A DNA stretch of 64,000 nucleotides, from positions 248,001 through 312,000 of the forward strand of contig NZ_SCWE01000001.1 of NCBI RefSeq assembly GCF_004359505.1, read 5' to 3'. The stretch comes from Macrococcus hajekii. GTDB lineage: Bacteria > Bacillota > Bacilli > Staphylococcales > Staphylococcaceae. The notes beneath the pieces were generated by a model, which was not told the origin of the DNA, searched no databases, and worked only from the letters and a program-made list of their open reading frames with translations. Positions 29,014 to 38,117 of the stretch are shown here, one piece after another; positions within the stretch are counted from its first letter, which is position 1, and each line of letters begins with the position of its first letter. The position numbers and the translations under genes are program-made.

Positions 29014-29042
29014 ATTATAATAAGTTATAACCTTTAAAACAA
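29014..29042 (-). promoter_or_regulatory. Promoter of the 33-aa membrane peptide gene
   Basis: On the reverse strand TTGTTT (29037-29042), 17-bp spacer, TATAAT (29014-29019). Confidence 0.75.
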
Positions 29043-29067
29043 TCTATTAAACAGAGGAGGCGTTTTT

Positions 29068-30108
29068 TTGACTTTTATAGTTGTTGTAGTCGCTCTTCTA
29101 TGCGGTTATTTATTTATGAAAATAGGGATATTACTGCCCTGGCTGTTTGGACCGATAGCAGGAGCTGCTGGCGTTAGTAAAATCACACATTCAAATATAA
29201 GATGGCCGAAGTTTCTAGCAGATGCAGGTCTTTATATTCTAGGGATGCAGATCGGCTCTACCTTTACAATGACTGTGCTGGAAGATATCCGGTATGACCT
29301 CTTTAACATTGTCTGGCTGAATATCGTTATTATTGCTGCTGCTATACTGTTATCGCTGATTTACAGAAAGATAACAGGCTGTACGTATGAAACGGCAGTA
29401 CTGAGTGCAGTGCCAGATGCTTTGAGTCAGATGATTATCATGGCGGAAGAAAATAAAAGAGCCGATTTACTTGCTGTCACCTTGTCTCAGACTTCACGGC
29501 TGCTTTTTGTGGTGATGATTGTCCCTTTTATCGCTTCCCTCAGTTCAAATGGTCAGTCCGGTGCAGTACAGCATGCTGAATCTTTATTTGCAGTGCTGAG
29601 CCCTGAAACTATCATCATGATAATAGAATCGATGGTGATAGTTTCTCTTGTATTGAAGCATATTCATTTTCCGGTCCCTCAGTTACTGGGACCTATTCTC
29701 GTAGTCACTTGCTGGAACTTGATAACCGATCTTACATTTTCAATTCCTTATGCGCTCATCACTCTTGCCCAGCTTCTTTTTGGCATTAGAATCGGTCTGC
29801 AGTTAGTGGAGCTATCAAGCAGTCTATCTATCAGATTGTTCGTCGCGATTGCTATACAGAATACACTGCTTATCGCAATGACTTTTACTCTTACTTTATT
29901 GATGGCACATGATAATTTCAATAACCTGTTTCTCAGTCTGGCACCCGGCGGAATGGCTCAGATTGTTATTGTTGCACTGGAGACAGGAAATAATATTGCC
30001 ATGATTTCAAGCTATCATATTTTTCGTATTTTCTTTATTCTCCTAGTGGCGGCACCGCTTATCCAGTACCTGTTAAAGCGATTTGACAATAGTTCTGAAA
30101 TTCGATAA
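29068..30108 (+). CDS. AbrB-family polytopic membrane protein (PF05145 type)
   Basis: 346-aa protein with about ten hydrophobic helices in two similar halves. Each half carries a MQIG/IRIG-type motif (GLYILGMQIGSTFT; LLFGIRIGLQL) and a PxxLSQM/PGGMAQ element (AVPDALSQMIIMAE; LAPGGMAQIVIVALE), as in the duplicated AbrB membrane family sometimes labelled ammonia monooxygenase. It is probably a transporter; substrate unknown. Start is TTG at 29068 seven bases after GAGGAGG. The valS promoter lies over its last codons. Confidence 0.8.
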   Translation: MTFIVVVVALLCGYLFMKIGILLPWLFGPIAGAAGVSKITHSNIRWPKFLADAGLYILGMQIGSTFTMTVLEDIRYDLFNIVWLNIVIIAAAILLSLIYRKITGCTYETAVLSAVPDALSQMIIMAEENKRADLLAVTLSQTSRLLFVVMIVPFIASLSSNGQSGAVQHAESLFAVLSPETIIMIIESMVIVSLVLKHIHFPVPQLLGPILVVTCWNLITDLTFSIPYALITLAQLLFGIRIGLQLVELSSSLSIRLFVAIAIQNTLLIAMTFTLTLLMAHDNFNNLFLSLAPGGMAQIVIVALETGNNIAMISSYHIFRIFFILLVAAPLIQYLLKRFDNSSEIR

Positions 30109-30111
30109 TAT
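30083..30111 (+). promoter_or_regulatory. Promoter of the valS T-box leader
   Basis: Consensus TTGACA at 30083-30088, 17-bp spacer, TAATAT at 30106-30111. It overlaps the last codons and stop of the preceding gene. Confidence 0.75.
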
Positions 30112-30117
30112 GAAATA

Positions 30118-30345
30118 AATCAATACGATTTCGGGAAGAGTAAGTATTAAATGACTAATTAGAGAGCATAGGTCTGGTGAAACTATGCAGCATTTAATAG
30201 TGAAGGTAGCCCGCATTATGTTCTTCTGATGAAATTAAGTAGTCAGGAGCGTGTCCGAGCGTTAATCGATTAAGTGCAGCTGCGGCTGAATTTAGGTGGT
30301 ACCACGAGATTATTCCCGTCCTATTTCTATAGGGCGGTTTTTTTA
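30118..30345 (+). promoter_or_regulatory. T-box riboswitch, valine specifier
   Basis: Senses uncharged tRNA-Val. Stem I is closed by ATTAAATG / CATTTAAT; AGTA on the 5' side faces GAAGGTA on the 3' side of the specifier loop, giving GTA (30206-30208) as specifier. The conserved T-box AGGTGGTACCACG is at 30294-30306 and the terminator stem CCGTCCTAT / ATAGGGCGG with a T run is at 30316-30345. When uncharged tRNA-Val binds, the antiterminator forms and valS is read. Confidence 0.93.
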
Positions 30346-30374
30346 TTGAATTTATTGAATGACTGGAGGAAAAG

Positions 30375-33002
30375 ATGATGGATACTAAATATAATCCAAA
30401 ATTAGTAGAAGAAGGACGCTATAAAAAATGGGTTGAAGCCGATTTATTTAAAGCAGAAGATAATGATGATAAGAAACCGTTCACAGTAGTAATTCCACCA
30501 CCCAATGTGACAGGTAAACTGCATATCGGGCATGCCTGGGATACAACATTACAGGATATTATCACACGTATGAAACGTATGCAGGGTTATAATACACTCT
30601 ATCTTCCTGGTATGGACCATGCAGGTATTGCCACTCAGTCGAAAGTTGAAGCTAAACTTCGGACAGAAGGTATTAGCCGTCACGATATCGGCCGTGCAAA
30701 ATTCCTGGAGCACACGATGGAATGGAAAGAAGAATATGCTGAGACAATCCGTCAGCAGTGGGCGAAGATGGGTCTTGGCCTTGATTACTCACGTGAACGA
30801 TTCACGCTTGACGAAGGTTTAAGCGATGCAGTTAAACGTGTATTTGTTGATATGTATAATAAGGGACTTATTTATCGCGGAAAACGTATCATCAACTGGG
30901 ATCCTGCTGCTCGTACAGCGCTGAGTGATATTGAAGTGATTCACGAAGAAGTGGAAGGCGCTTTCTATCACATGAATTATCCACTGACAGATGGTTCAGG
31001 TGTCATTGAAATTGCAACAACACGTCCTGAAACGATGCTCGGAGATACAGCGGTTGTCGTTCATCCTGAAGACACTCGTTATAAGGATATGATTGGTAAA
31101 ACAGTGATGCTGCCGATTATGGAGAGAGAAATACCAATTATCGGTGATGATTATGTTGAGATGGAATTCGGTACAGGTGCAATGAAAGTGACACCTGCAC
31201 ATGATCCGAATGACTTTGAAATCGGTAACCGTCATAATCTACCTCGTATCAATGTGATGAATGAAAACGGAACGATGAATCAGAAGGCAGGTAAATATGA
31301 TGGCATGGACCGGTTCGATTGTCGTAAACAACTCGTTAAAGATCTCGAAGAAAGTGGAGTACTCGTAAAAGTTGAAAAACACGTGCATCAAGTAGGCCAT
31401 TCAGAAAGAAGCGGTGCAGTTGTTGAGCCTTATTTATCAACGCAGTGGTTTGTGAAGATGGCGCCACTTGCTGAACAGTCACTTGACAATCAGCAGTCAG
31501 ATGACCGAATTGACTTTGTACCTGCACGTTTTGAAAATACATTCAATCGCTGGATGGAAGGCATTCATGACTGGTGTATCTCTCGTCAGTTATGGTGGGG
31601 ACATCAAATACCGGCCTGGTATCATAACGAAACAGGTGAATTGTACGTGGGTGAACAACCGCCAGAAGATGCTGACAACTGGACACAGGATGAAGATGTA
31701 CTGGATACATGGTTCTCAAGTGCATTGTGGCCATTTTCAACACTTGGCTGGCCTGATACAGATGCGGCTGATTTCAAGCGCTTCTATCCGACTAATGTCC
31801 TCGTAACAGGTTATGATATCATCTTCTTCTGGGTTGCTCGTATGATCTTCCAGGGTATTGAATTTACTGACCGTCGTCCATTTAATGAAGTACTGATTCA
31901 CGGTCTGGTTCGAGCAGAAGATGGACGTAAGATGAGTAAATCACTTGGTAATGGTGTCGACCCGATGGATGTCATTGATGAATACGGTGCAGATGCGCTG
32001 CGTTACTTCCTTGCAACAGGCTCAACACCTGGTCAGGATCTGCGCTATTCAACTGAAAAAGTGGAAGCAAACTGGAACTTTATCAATAAAATCTGGAACG
32101 CATCACGTTTCAGCCTGATGAATATCGGTGACAACTTCACAGTTCAGGATATTCAGCTTGAAGGTAAGAAATCAGTAGCAGATAAATGGATTCTGACACG
32201 ATTGAATGAAACCATTGAAGAAGTGACTCGTCTTGCAGATAAGTATGAGTTCGGTGAAGTCGGCCGCAGTCTTTACAACTTTATCTGGGATGACTTCTGT
32301 GACTGGTATATCGAGATGAGTAAGATTCCGATGAATAGTGATGACGAGGAAGCAAAACAGATGACGCGCTCTATTCTTGCTTATACACTGGATCAGATCA
32401 TGCGTATGATGCATCCATTTATGCCGTTTGTAACAGAAGCGATCTGGCAGAACTTACCTCATGAAGGTGACTCTATCGTTCGTGCAAGCTGGCCGGTCGT
32501 TCGTCCAGAGCTATCAGATGATGCCTCTAAGCACGAGATGGAGCAGCTGATGGAAATTATTCGTGCGGTACGGACATCACGCAACGAAGTGAATACACCG
32601 ATGTCAAAACAGATTCCGATGCTCATTAAGGCAAGTAATGAGACACACTTAAGCAATATTGAAAATAACCGTCATTACATCGAGCGTTTCTGTAATCCAT
32701 CTGAGCTTGAAATCGCTCTGATGCCTGGAATACCTGAGAAAGCGATGACAACAGCGGTATATGGTGCGGAAGTGATCCTACCACTTGAAGGTTTAATTGA
32801 TATGGATAAGGAACGTGAGCGTCTGACGAAAGAACTGAACAAATGGCAGAAAGAGCTTGACCGTGTAAACGGTAAACTTGCCAATGAAAGATTCGTTTCA
32901 AAAGCACCGGAGAAAGTCATTAACGAAGAAAAAGAAAAACAGATTCTTTATATGGAGCGTTATAATGCCGTGAAAGAAAGACTTGAGCAGTTGAAAGTGT
33001 AG
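30375..33002 (+). CDS. valS: Valyl-tRNA synthetase
   Basis: Class I synthetase. HIGH motif in [13 protein letters not shown] near residue 49, KMSKS in [12 protein letters not shown] near 518, a CP1 editing domain between them ([12 protein letters not shown]), anticodon-binding domain, and a C-terminal coiled coil ([20 protein letters not shown]). 875 aa. Strong GGAGGA; preceded by its T-box. Followed 8 bases later by folC. Confidence 0.97.
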   Translation: MMDTKYNPKLVEEGRYKKWVEADLFKAEDNDDKKPFTVVIPPPNVTGKLHIGHAWDTTLQDIITRMKRMQGYNTLYLPGMDHAGIATQSKVEAKLRTEGISRHDIGRAKFLEHTMEWKEEYAETIRQQWAKMGLGLDYSRERFTLDEGLSDAVKRVFVDMYNKGLIYRGKRIINWDPAARTALSDIEVIHEEVEGAFYHMNYPLTDGSGVIEIATTRPETMLGDTAVVVHPEDTRYKDMIGKTVMLPIMEREIPIIGDDYVEMEFGTGAMKVTPAHDPNDFEIGNRHNLPRINVMNENGTMNQKAGKYDGMDRFDCRKQLVKDLEESGVLVKVEKHVHQVGHSERSGAVVEPYLSTQWFVKMAPLAEQSLDNQQSDDRIDFVPARFENTFNRWMEGIHDWCISRQLWWGHQIPAWYHNETGELYVGEQPPEDADNWTQDEDVLDTWFSSALWPFSTLGWPDTDAADFKRFYPTNVLVTGYDIIFFWVARMIFQGIEFTDRRPFNEVLIHGLVRAEDGRKMSKSLGNGVDPMDVIDEYGADALRYFLATGSTPGQDLRYSTEKVEANWNFINKIWNASRFSLMNIGDNFTVQDIQLEGKKSVADKWILTRLNETIEEVTRLADKYEFGEVGRSLYNFIWDDFCDWYIEMSKIPMNSDDEEAKQMTRSILAYTLDQIMRMMHPFMPFVTEAIWQNLPHEGDSIVRASWPVVRPELSDDASKHEMEQLMEIIRAVRTSRNEVNTPMSKQIPMLIKASNETHLSNIENNRHYIERFCNPSELEIALMPGIPEKAMTTAVYGAEVILPLEGLIDMDKERERLTKELNKWQKELDRVNGKLANERFVSKAPEKVINEEKEKQILYMERYNAVKERLEQLKV

Positions 33003-33010
33003 GGAAGCGT

Positions 33011-34279
33011 ATGGATTATTTAGAAAGCTTATATTGGATACATGAACGAACGAAGTTCGGTATTAAACCAGGCGTAAAACGGATGGAATGGATGCTAGAA
33101 CGCATCGGTCATCCCGAGGAGCATATTAAAGGCATACATGTAGTAGGAACAAATGGTAAAGGTTCAACAGTCAGCTATCTTAAGAATGCATTGTTGGCTA
33201 ATGGTTATGAAGTAGGGACATTTACTTCACCTTACATTGAGACGTTCAATGAAAGAATCAGTCTGAATGGTGTACCAGTTACAGACGATGAACTTATTGT
33301 GCTAGTTGAAAAAGTAAAGCCTGTCAGTGAAGCATTGGTCGAAGAGACTGATCTTGGACCTGCTACAGAATTTGAAATCATTACGATGATGATGTTTGTC
33401 TATTTTGGTGAAGTACATCCGGTTGATTTTGTTGTGATAGAAGCAGGTCTCGGTGCCAAGCATGATTCGACTAATGTCTTTATGCCGATTATGACCATCT
33501 TGACGAGTATCGGACTTGATCATACTAATATTATGGGAGACACTTATCTTGATATCGCCCGCGAAAAAGCGGGTGTCATCAAGTCAGGAGTGCCACTTGT
33601 CTATGCCGTGAAAAATGAAGACGCCAAGCAATATATCAATTCAGTGGTAGCAGAAGAAGGCGCAAGAGGTATTAAACTAGGGCGTGATATTCAGTGTGTA
33701 TCATCAGGTGATGAATTTACGTTCCGTTATAAAGACTATGAACTTGAAGATATCCGTCTGAAAATGCTGGGTCATCATCAGCAGGAGAATGCCTCTCTCG
33801 CGATTGCTGCACTGATTGATATGTATGAACAAGAGCTGATTCAGCTTGATTTTAATAAGATGATTGCAGCAATAGAGGAGACGACATGGACAGGCCGTAT
33901 TGAAACGGTACAGACAGAACCGACCATCATATTAGACGGTGCACATAATCGGGAATCTATTGATGTGCTCGTTGATACGATGGAGCAATATTACAATGAC
34001 AGAAAAATAGATGTTCTGTTTTCAGCCATTGACGGTAAACCACTGGGCAGCATGCTTCATTCTCTTGAGGGTATTGCAGAGCGATTCTATGTCACTGAAT
34101 TTGATTTCCCAAAAGCATTACCAGTCGATACGATTTATGAGACAGTCGAACATGACAAGAAGATGAAAGTAAAAGACTATGGTGACTTCATCAGAACATA
34201 TGAAGGAGATCTGCTTCTTGTAACCGGCAGTCTTTACTTTATTAGTGCAGTAAAAGCTTATTTAAAGAAGCTTGATTAA
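33011..34279 (+). CDS. folC: Folylpolyglutamate synthase / dihydrofolate synthase
   Basis: Adds glutamate to folates; Mur ligase fold. ATP-binding loop VVGTNGKGSTVSYL near residue 47, omega-loop region FTSPYIETFNERIS, later VIEAGLGAKHDSTNV, and ILDGAHNRESI in the C-terminal domain. 422 aa. Co-transcribed with valS as in other Bacillales. Confidence 0.95.
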   Translation: MDYLESLYWIHERTKFGIKPGVKRMEWMLERIGHPEEHIKGIHVVGTNGKGSTVSYLKNALLANGYEVGTFTSPYIETFNERISLNGVPVTDDELIVLVEKVKPVSEALVEETDLGPATEFEIITMMMFVYFGEVHPVDFVVIEAGLGAKHDSTNVFMPIMTILTSIGLDHTNIMGDTYLDIAREKAGVIKSGVPLVYAVKNEDAKQYINSVVAEEGARGIKLGRDIQCVSSGDEFTFRYKDYELEDIRLKMLGHHQQENASLAIAALIDMYEQELIQLDFNKMIAAIEETTWTGRIETVQTEPTIILDGAHNRESIDVLVDTMEQYYNDRKIDVLFSAIDGKPLGSMLHSLEGIAERFYVTEFDFPKALPVDTIYETVEHDKKMKVKDYGDFIRTYEGDLLLVTGSLYFISAVKAYLKKLD

Positions 34280-34283
34280 ATAG

Positions 34284-34316
34284 AAGGCGAATATCATAAA
34301 GGTATTCGTCTTTTTT
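34284..34316 (+). terminator. Terminator of valS-folC
   Basis: Stem GGCGAATA / TATTCGTC (one G-U pair) with a loop of about nine bases and six T. Confidence 0.85.
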
Positions 34317-34388
34317 GTACATTATTATTTAAATATTCAGAATTAGGGAATTGGAATTATATCAGAATTAAAGGGGGTGTAAGATGGA

Positions 34389-35768
34389 ATGAAAAAAAGT
34401 TTAAAGATGCCTCATACATATGCACTGTTACTATTTTTAGTCGCCTTTGCCTGTGTGATGACTTATATGATTCCGGCAGGTGTCTATGATAGGGAGAAAG
34501 TGGATGGGAGAGACCAAGTCGTTAATGATTCCTATCACCACGTCGCACAGCAGCCGGTGCATGCCATTGAAATATTCCGTGCTGTACCATCTGGACTGGT
34601 TGAAGCAGCTGAAATTGTCTTCTATATATTTATCGTAGGTGGCGCATTTGGAATCATTCATCGCACAGATGCTATCAATGCCGGAGTGAATGCGATGATG
34701 GAGAAGACCGGTAAAAAAGGGAATATGCTGATTCCTGTGACCATGATTGTCTTTAGTATACTAGGATTTTCAATCGGCCTAAGTGAGGAAGCCATTGTCT
34801 TTGTACCAATCGGCATATTACTTGCGAAAGCACTTGGTTATGATGCGATGGTGGGAACAGCCATGATTATTTTAGGAAGCGGCATCGGTTTCCTTGGCGG
34901 CATGATTAATCCATTCACAGTAGGGGTCGCACAGAAAATTGCTGAAATTCCTTTATTCTCAGGTATTTTATTCCGTTCTATCGTTTATGTGCTGATACTT
35001 GTGACAGGAATTATGTACGTGCTCCATTACGCTAAGAAAGTGAAACAAGATAAAAACCATAGTCTGATAGAACCGGAGATGCGTGCCTCGAATGATGAAA
35101 AATTTAAGGAACAGATTAAAGATATGAGTACATTTACAGTACGCCATGCACTTATTCTGCTATGTTTAGTCATAGCAGTCGTTGTGAATGTATTCGGTAT
35201 ATTTAAATATGACTGGTTCCTGATGCAGATGAGTGCGAACTTCCTGATCATGGGTATTATAGCCGGACTCATCGGCGGACTCGGTGTAAACGGAACATTT
35301 GATGCCTTGATAGAGGGCATGCAGGATATATTATACGGCGCGATCATTGTAGGCTTTGCCAGAGCGATTGTGCTTGTACTAGAATCCGGAAAAATTATTG
35401 ATACTATCGTTTACCATATGACTGCAGTGATTGATCATTTACCCGCAGCATTTTCTGTAGTCACTATGTTTATTACACAGCTATTTTTAAATTTCTTTAT
35501 ACCATCAGGGTCAGGACAGGCGATGACAACGATGCCTATTATGGTCCCGATAGCAGATTTACTCGGTATTAATCGTCAGCTTGCTGTACTGGCATTCCAA
35601 TATGGTGATGCTATTAGTAACAATATCATACCTACATCAGCATCACTGATGGGCGCTTTGGCAGTTGCACGGATTCCCTATACAACATGGATAAAATTTG
35701 TGTGGAAGATTATTCTGCTATGGACCGTAATATGTATGATTTCTATGATTGTTTATATGTATATTTAA
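34389..35768 (+). CDS. YfcC/DcuC-family transporter
   Basis: 459-aa protein with about 11-12 hydrophobic helices. Motifs PAGVYDRE, GLSEEAIVFVPIG, GFLGGMINPFTVGVAQ and FFIPSGSGQAMTTMPIMVPI match the YfcC branch of the DcuC/ArsB-like superfamily, annotated variously as C4-dicarboxylate or basic amino acid carriers; substrate not determinable. AAGGGGGTG precedes the ATG at a slightly long distance, and a two-codon ATG-GAA-TGA sits just before the start in another frame. Monocistronic. Confidence 0.82.
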   Translation: MKKSLKMPHTYALLLFLVAFACVMTYMIPAGVYDREKVDGRDQVVNDSYHHVAQQPVHAIEIFRAVPSGLVEAAEIVFYIFIVGGAFGIIHRTDAINAGVNAMMEKTGKKGNMLIPVTMIVFSILGFSIGLSEEAIVFVPIGILLAKALGYDAMVGTAMIILGSGIGFLGGMINPFTVGVAQKIAEIPLFSGILFRSIVYVLILVTGIMYVLHYAKKVKQDKNHSLIEPEMRASNDEKFKEQIKDMSTFTVRHALILLCLVIAVVVNVFGIFKYDWFLMQMSANFLIMGIIAGLIGGLGVNGTFDALIEGMQDILYGAIIVGFARAIVLVLESGKIIDTIVYHMTAVIDHLPAAFSVVTMFITQLFLNFFIPSGSGQAMTTMPIMVPIADLLGINRQLAVLAFQYGDAISNNIIPTSASLMGALAVARIPYTTWIKFVWKIILLWTVICMISMIVYMYI

Positions 35769-35773
35769 GAATG

Positions 35774-35808
35774 AACCAAAGACTACATAAGGTCTTTGGT
35801 TTTTTTTG
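35774..35808 (+). terminator. Terminator after the YfcC-type gene
   Basis: Perfect 10-bp stem AACCAAAGAC / GTCTTTGGTT, 8-nt loop, T run. Confidence 0.92.
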
Positions 35809-35826
35809 ATGAAGGGAGGACGGGGT

Positions 35827-35838
35827 GCGACATGTCGC
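35827..35838. repeat. 12-bp perfect palindrome in the gap before the first PadR gene
   Basis: GCGACATGTCGC, the only GC-rich patch in an otherwise AT-rich 240-bp gap. It is about 80 bp upstream of the PadR promoter. Could be an operator, a decayed hairpin or chance. Confidence 0.5.
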
Positions 35839-35914
35839 CTGATTGTAAAATATATATGAAGCTATTGAAGCCATGAACATACAGATAAGCCTTTTACCAT
35901 AATAATAAACTATA

Positions 35915-35943
35915 TTGATATGTTCACTAGTTGATGGTATATT
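35915..35943 (+). promoter_or_regulatory. Promoter of the first PadR-HAAS operon
   Basis: TTGATA at 35915-35920, 17-bp spacer, TATATT at 35938-35943. Confidence 0.7.
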
Positions 35944-35969
35944 ATAGAAGAAGTAGGATATTTTTTTAA

Positions 35970-35998
35970 CTAACTATATCGTTTTATCTAGTAGTTAG
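35970..35998. promoter_or_regulatory. Candidate PadR operator (inverted repeat)
   Basis: CTAACTA at 35970-35976 is mirrored by TAGTTAG at 35992-35998; inside, ACTATA and TATCTAGT form an imperfect second dyad. It sits between the promoter and the ribosome-binding site, where an autoregulator would act. Confidence 0.45.
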
Positions 35999-36011
35999 AA
36001 AGGAGGGTTTA

Positions 36012-36326
36012 ATGAATATCCAATTTAAAAAGGGAATTCTGGAATTAGTAGTGATGCATGAAATTTCATTGAGAGATCAATACGGATACGAATTATCCCA
36101 GAATATTTCCGAATTTTTATCGATAGCAGATGGCACGCTTTATCCTATGTTAAGACGTCTAGTAAAAGAAGGATATCTGGATACATACATGGGCAAGAAT
36201 TCGGGAGGACCTGCACGAAAATATTATGCCATGACGCAGCAGGGATTTTCACATTTAAATGAACTTGAACGAGAATGGAACGCTTTAAAACTATCAGTTG
36301 AAGCTTTTCTTCAGAAAGGGGAATAA
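36012..36326 (+). CDS. PadR-family transcriptional regulator (first)
   Basis: 104 aa, winged helix. QFKKGILELVVMHEI, DQYGYELSQNI, DGTLYPMLRRLVKEGYL and GGPARKYYAMTQQG are the classic PadR motifs. Ligand unknown. Heads an operon with a HAAS/DUF1700 protein and a DUF4097 protein, an arrangement typical of envelope-stress-linked PadR modules. AAAGGAGGG precedes the ATG. Confidence 0.9.
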   Translation: MNIQFKKGILELVVMHEISLRDQYGYELSQNISEFLSIADGTLYPMLRRLVKEGYLDTYMGKNSGGPARKYYAMTQQGFSHLNELEREWNALKLSVEAFLQKGE

Positions 36327-36327
36327 T

Positions 36328-36888
36328 ATGAACCGTAAAGAATTTTTAAACACATTGTATCAGAGTTTGGATGGGCTATCACCGGAAGAGAAACATTCAA
36401 TCATGCTTGATTATGAGGAATATTTTGAAGATGGTATAGTTGATGGAAAATCGGAACAACAGATTTCAGCAGAACTTGGTCTGCCATCCCGACTTGCAAA
36501 AGAACATAAAGCAACTTATACCTATGAACGTGCTCAGCATCATCCAACAACATCTAATGTATTCCAGGCAGTTGTTGCTACCGTTGGACTTAGTGTATTA
36601 AATTTTTTTGTGATATCAGTACCGTTTCTTATCTATATTTCAATGGTCGTCAGTATGGCATTTATGACATTGATGTTTATAGCATCGCCATTATTTCTGG
36701 GACTTGATTACATTGTTAACGGAGCTACTGCCGTCAGTTGGTTTGAAGGATTTGTAGTGATATTACTTGCAGGCGTCGGACTCATGATGATTGTTATTCT
36801 TTACTACATCATTAAATTCGGCAACAAAATTCTTATGAAATACATTAACTGGAATATTAATACTGTCAAAGGGGTGACGCAACGATGA
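36328..36888 (+). CDS. HAAS/DUF1700-family membrane protein
   Basis: 186 aa. N-terminal helical HAAS domain (MNRKEFLNTLYQSLDGLSPE, DYEEYFEDG, ISAELGLPSRLAKE) followed by several membrane helices from about residue 80. The ATG at 36328 has AAAGGGG six bases upstream; an earlier in-frame ATG lies inside the PadR gene. HAAS proteins are thought to act as membrane partners of PadR regulators. Its stop overlaps the next start by 4 bases. Confidence 0.85.
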   Translation: MNRKEFLNTLYQSLDGLSPEEKHSIMLDYEEYFEDGIVDGKSEQQISAELGLPSRLAKEHKATYTYERAQHHPTTSNVFQAVVATVGLSVLNFFVISVPFLIYISMVVSMAFMTLMFIASPLFLGLDYIVNGATAVSWFEGFVVILLAGVGLMMIVILYYIIKFGNKILMKYINWNINTVKGVTQR

Positions 36889-37697
36889 AAATATTGATGT
36901 GGCTGAGTTCGGTCCTTATCTTGATGGGTAGCATTGGTATGTTTTTTACCCAACATGAATTGCAGAATGAAACAAACCTACCAGGGAAATTAAGTTATCA
37001 CTATGATATTAAGGATGATGTTGAAAATATTGATTTAACTGCAGATATGAATGACATCAAGATTATAAAATCAAATGATCAGGATATTCACCTCAATGTA
37101 TCAAAAGCAAAAAGTGAAGGAGCCGTTCAATATCATGTAGAAAATCAAACCCTCTATATTGATAGCCAGGCAATGAAAAAAAGGCAGCCTGGGCTGTTCA
37201 GATTCGACTTTAACACGCAAAACCAAGCGGCAATCGAACTTGCACTTCCTGATCAGCAATATAAAGACATTCGATTACAGGCAGATGTCGGATCGTTTGA
37301 TATTGATAAAATCAAAAGTCAAAAAGTAGAAATAACGGCTGGTGTAGGAGAAGTGGCAATTAATAAGGTTGAAAGTAGAGAGGCTGCTTTTACTGTTGAT
37401 ACAGGTGAAATTAAAGTCGAGCAGTTAAAAACGGATCACTTAAATTTCAATGTAGATATAGGCTCATTAACACTCGGTAATCTTGAAAAACAGATGAATA
37501 TTAAAGGTGAAGTAGGGACTGGGGAAGCGTATTTAAACTATAAAGAAGTTCCTGATAATGCTGATATTAATTTATATAGTGAAATGGGCGATATTGAAAC
37601 GAATGATTTAATGAGAAAACAAGGCATTATAGGTAGTGGCAAAACAAAAATTGATATTCAAGTTGATATAGGTTCACTCGAAATAGATAAAGAGTGA
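36885..37697 (+). CDS. DUF4097-family beta-repeat protein, membrane anchored
   Basis: 270 aa. An N-terminal hydrophobic segment (ILMWLSSVLILMGSIGMFF) acts as signal or anchor, followed by repeated beta strands with alternating short motifs (VGSFDIDKI, VGEVAINKV, TGEIKVEQL, IGSLTLGNL, VGTGEAYL), the solenoid-like DUF4097 pattern also found in LiaG. Probably extracytoplasmic. Coupled to the HAAS gene by ATGA. Confidence 0.83.
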   Translation: MKILMWLSSVLILMGSIGMFFTQHELQNETNLPGKLSYHYDIKDDVENIDLTADMNDIKIIKSNDQDIHLNVSKAKSEGAVQYHVENQTLYIDSQAMKKRQPGLFRFDFNTQNQAAIELALPDQQYKDIRLQADVGSFDIDKIKSQKVEITAGVGEVAINKVESREAAFTVDTGEIKVEQLKTDHLNFNVDIGSLTLGNLEKQMNIKGEVGTGEAYLNYKEVPDNADINLYSEMGDIETNDLMRKQGIIGSGKTKIDIQVDIGSLEIDKE

Positions 37698-37729
37698 TAA
37701 AAGCTCATCTTAAGGTGGGTTTTTATCAC
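37694..37729 (+). terminator. Hairpin/terminator at the end of the first PadR operon
   Basis: Outer arms GTGATAAAA / TTTTATCAC pair perfectly (9 bp) around an inner GU-rich stem; the T-rich right arm follows GGTGGG, so it can end transcription. The stop codon lies in the left arm. Confidence 0.65.
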
Positions 37730-37734
37730 ATTTA

Positions 37735-37755
37735 CTATCTTTTTATAAAAGATAG
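37735..37755. promoter_or_regulatory. Candidate operator of the second PadR gene (9-3-9 palindrome)
   Basis: Half sites CTATCTTTT and AAAAGATAG are perfect inverted repeats with a 3-bp centre. The centre contains TATAAA, a likely -10 element, 30 bp before the gene, so binding would block transcription. Confidence 0.6.
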
Positions 37756-37778
37756 ATTGAATTTGGAGGCACTTGCTG

Positions 37779-38117
37779 ATGGCACTACACGATCAGATAA
37801 TGAAGGGATTACTGGATGGTGCGATTCTTGGACTGATTTCTCAAGGAGAAACATATGGCTATGAAATTTTAGAACGCTTGATAGACAATGACTTTCCTGA
37901 AATCAATGATGGGAGTATTTATCCGGTACTTCTGCGATTGAATAAAAAAGGCTATGTGACAACCCGGATGGTTAAATCGGATAACGGCGGTCCTAAACGA
38001 AAATATTATTCAATCACAGATAGTGGAATGACAGAACTCGTAATCTTTAAAAAGAAATGGATTGCACTGAATAATGGAATCAGCAACTTGATGAGGAGTG
38101 TAGAAGATGTTAAGTGA
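37779..38117 (+). CDS. PadR-family transcriptional regulator (second)
   Basis: 112 aa. DQIMKGLLDGAILGLI, GETYGYEILERL, DGSIYPVLLRLNKKGYV and GGPKRKYYSITDSG define PadR. The ATG at 37779 lies nine bases after GGAGG; a TTG at 37773 is too close. It diverges in sequence from the first PadR at 36012, so this is not a recent duplicate. Overlaps the next gene by 11 bases. Confidence 0.88.
   Translation: MALHDQIMKGLLDGAILGLISQGETYGYEILERLIDNDFPEINDGSIYPVLLRLNKKGYVTTRMVKSDNGGPKRKYYSITDSGMTELVIFKKKWIALNNGISNLMRSVEDVK

Noticed and set aside
35833-35877. 14-codon ORF starting in the palindrome before the first PadR gene
   Set aside because: The purine-rich stretch upstream is badly spaced and the peptide has no features; it lies upstream of the mapped promoter.
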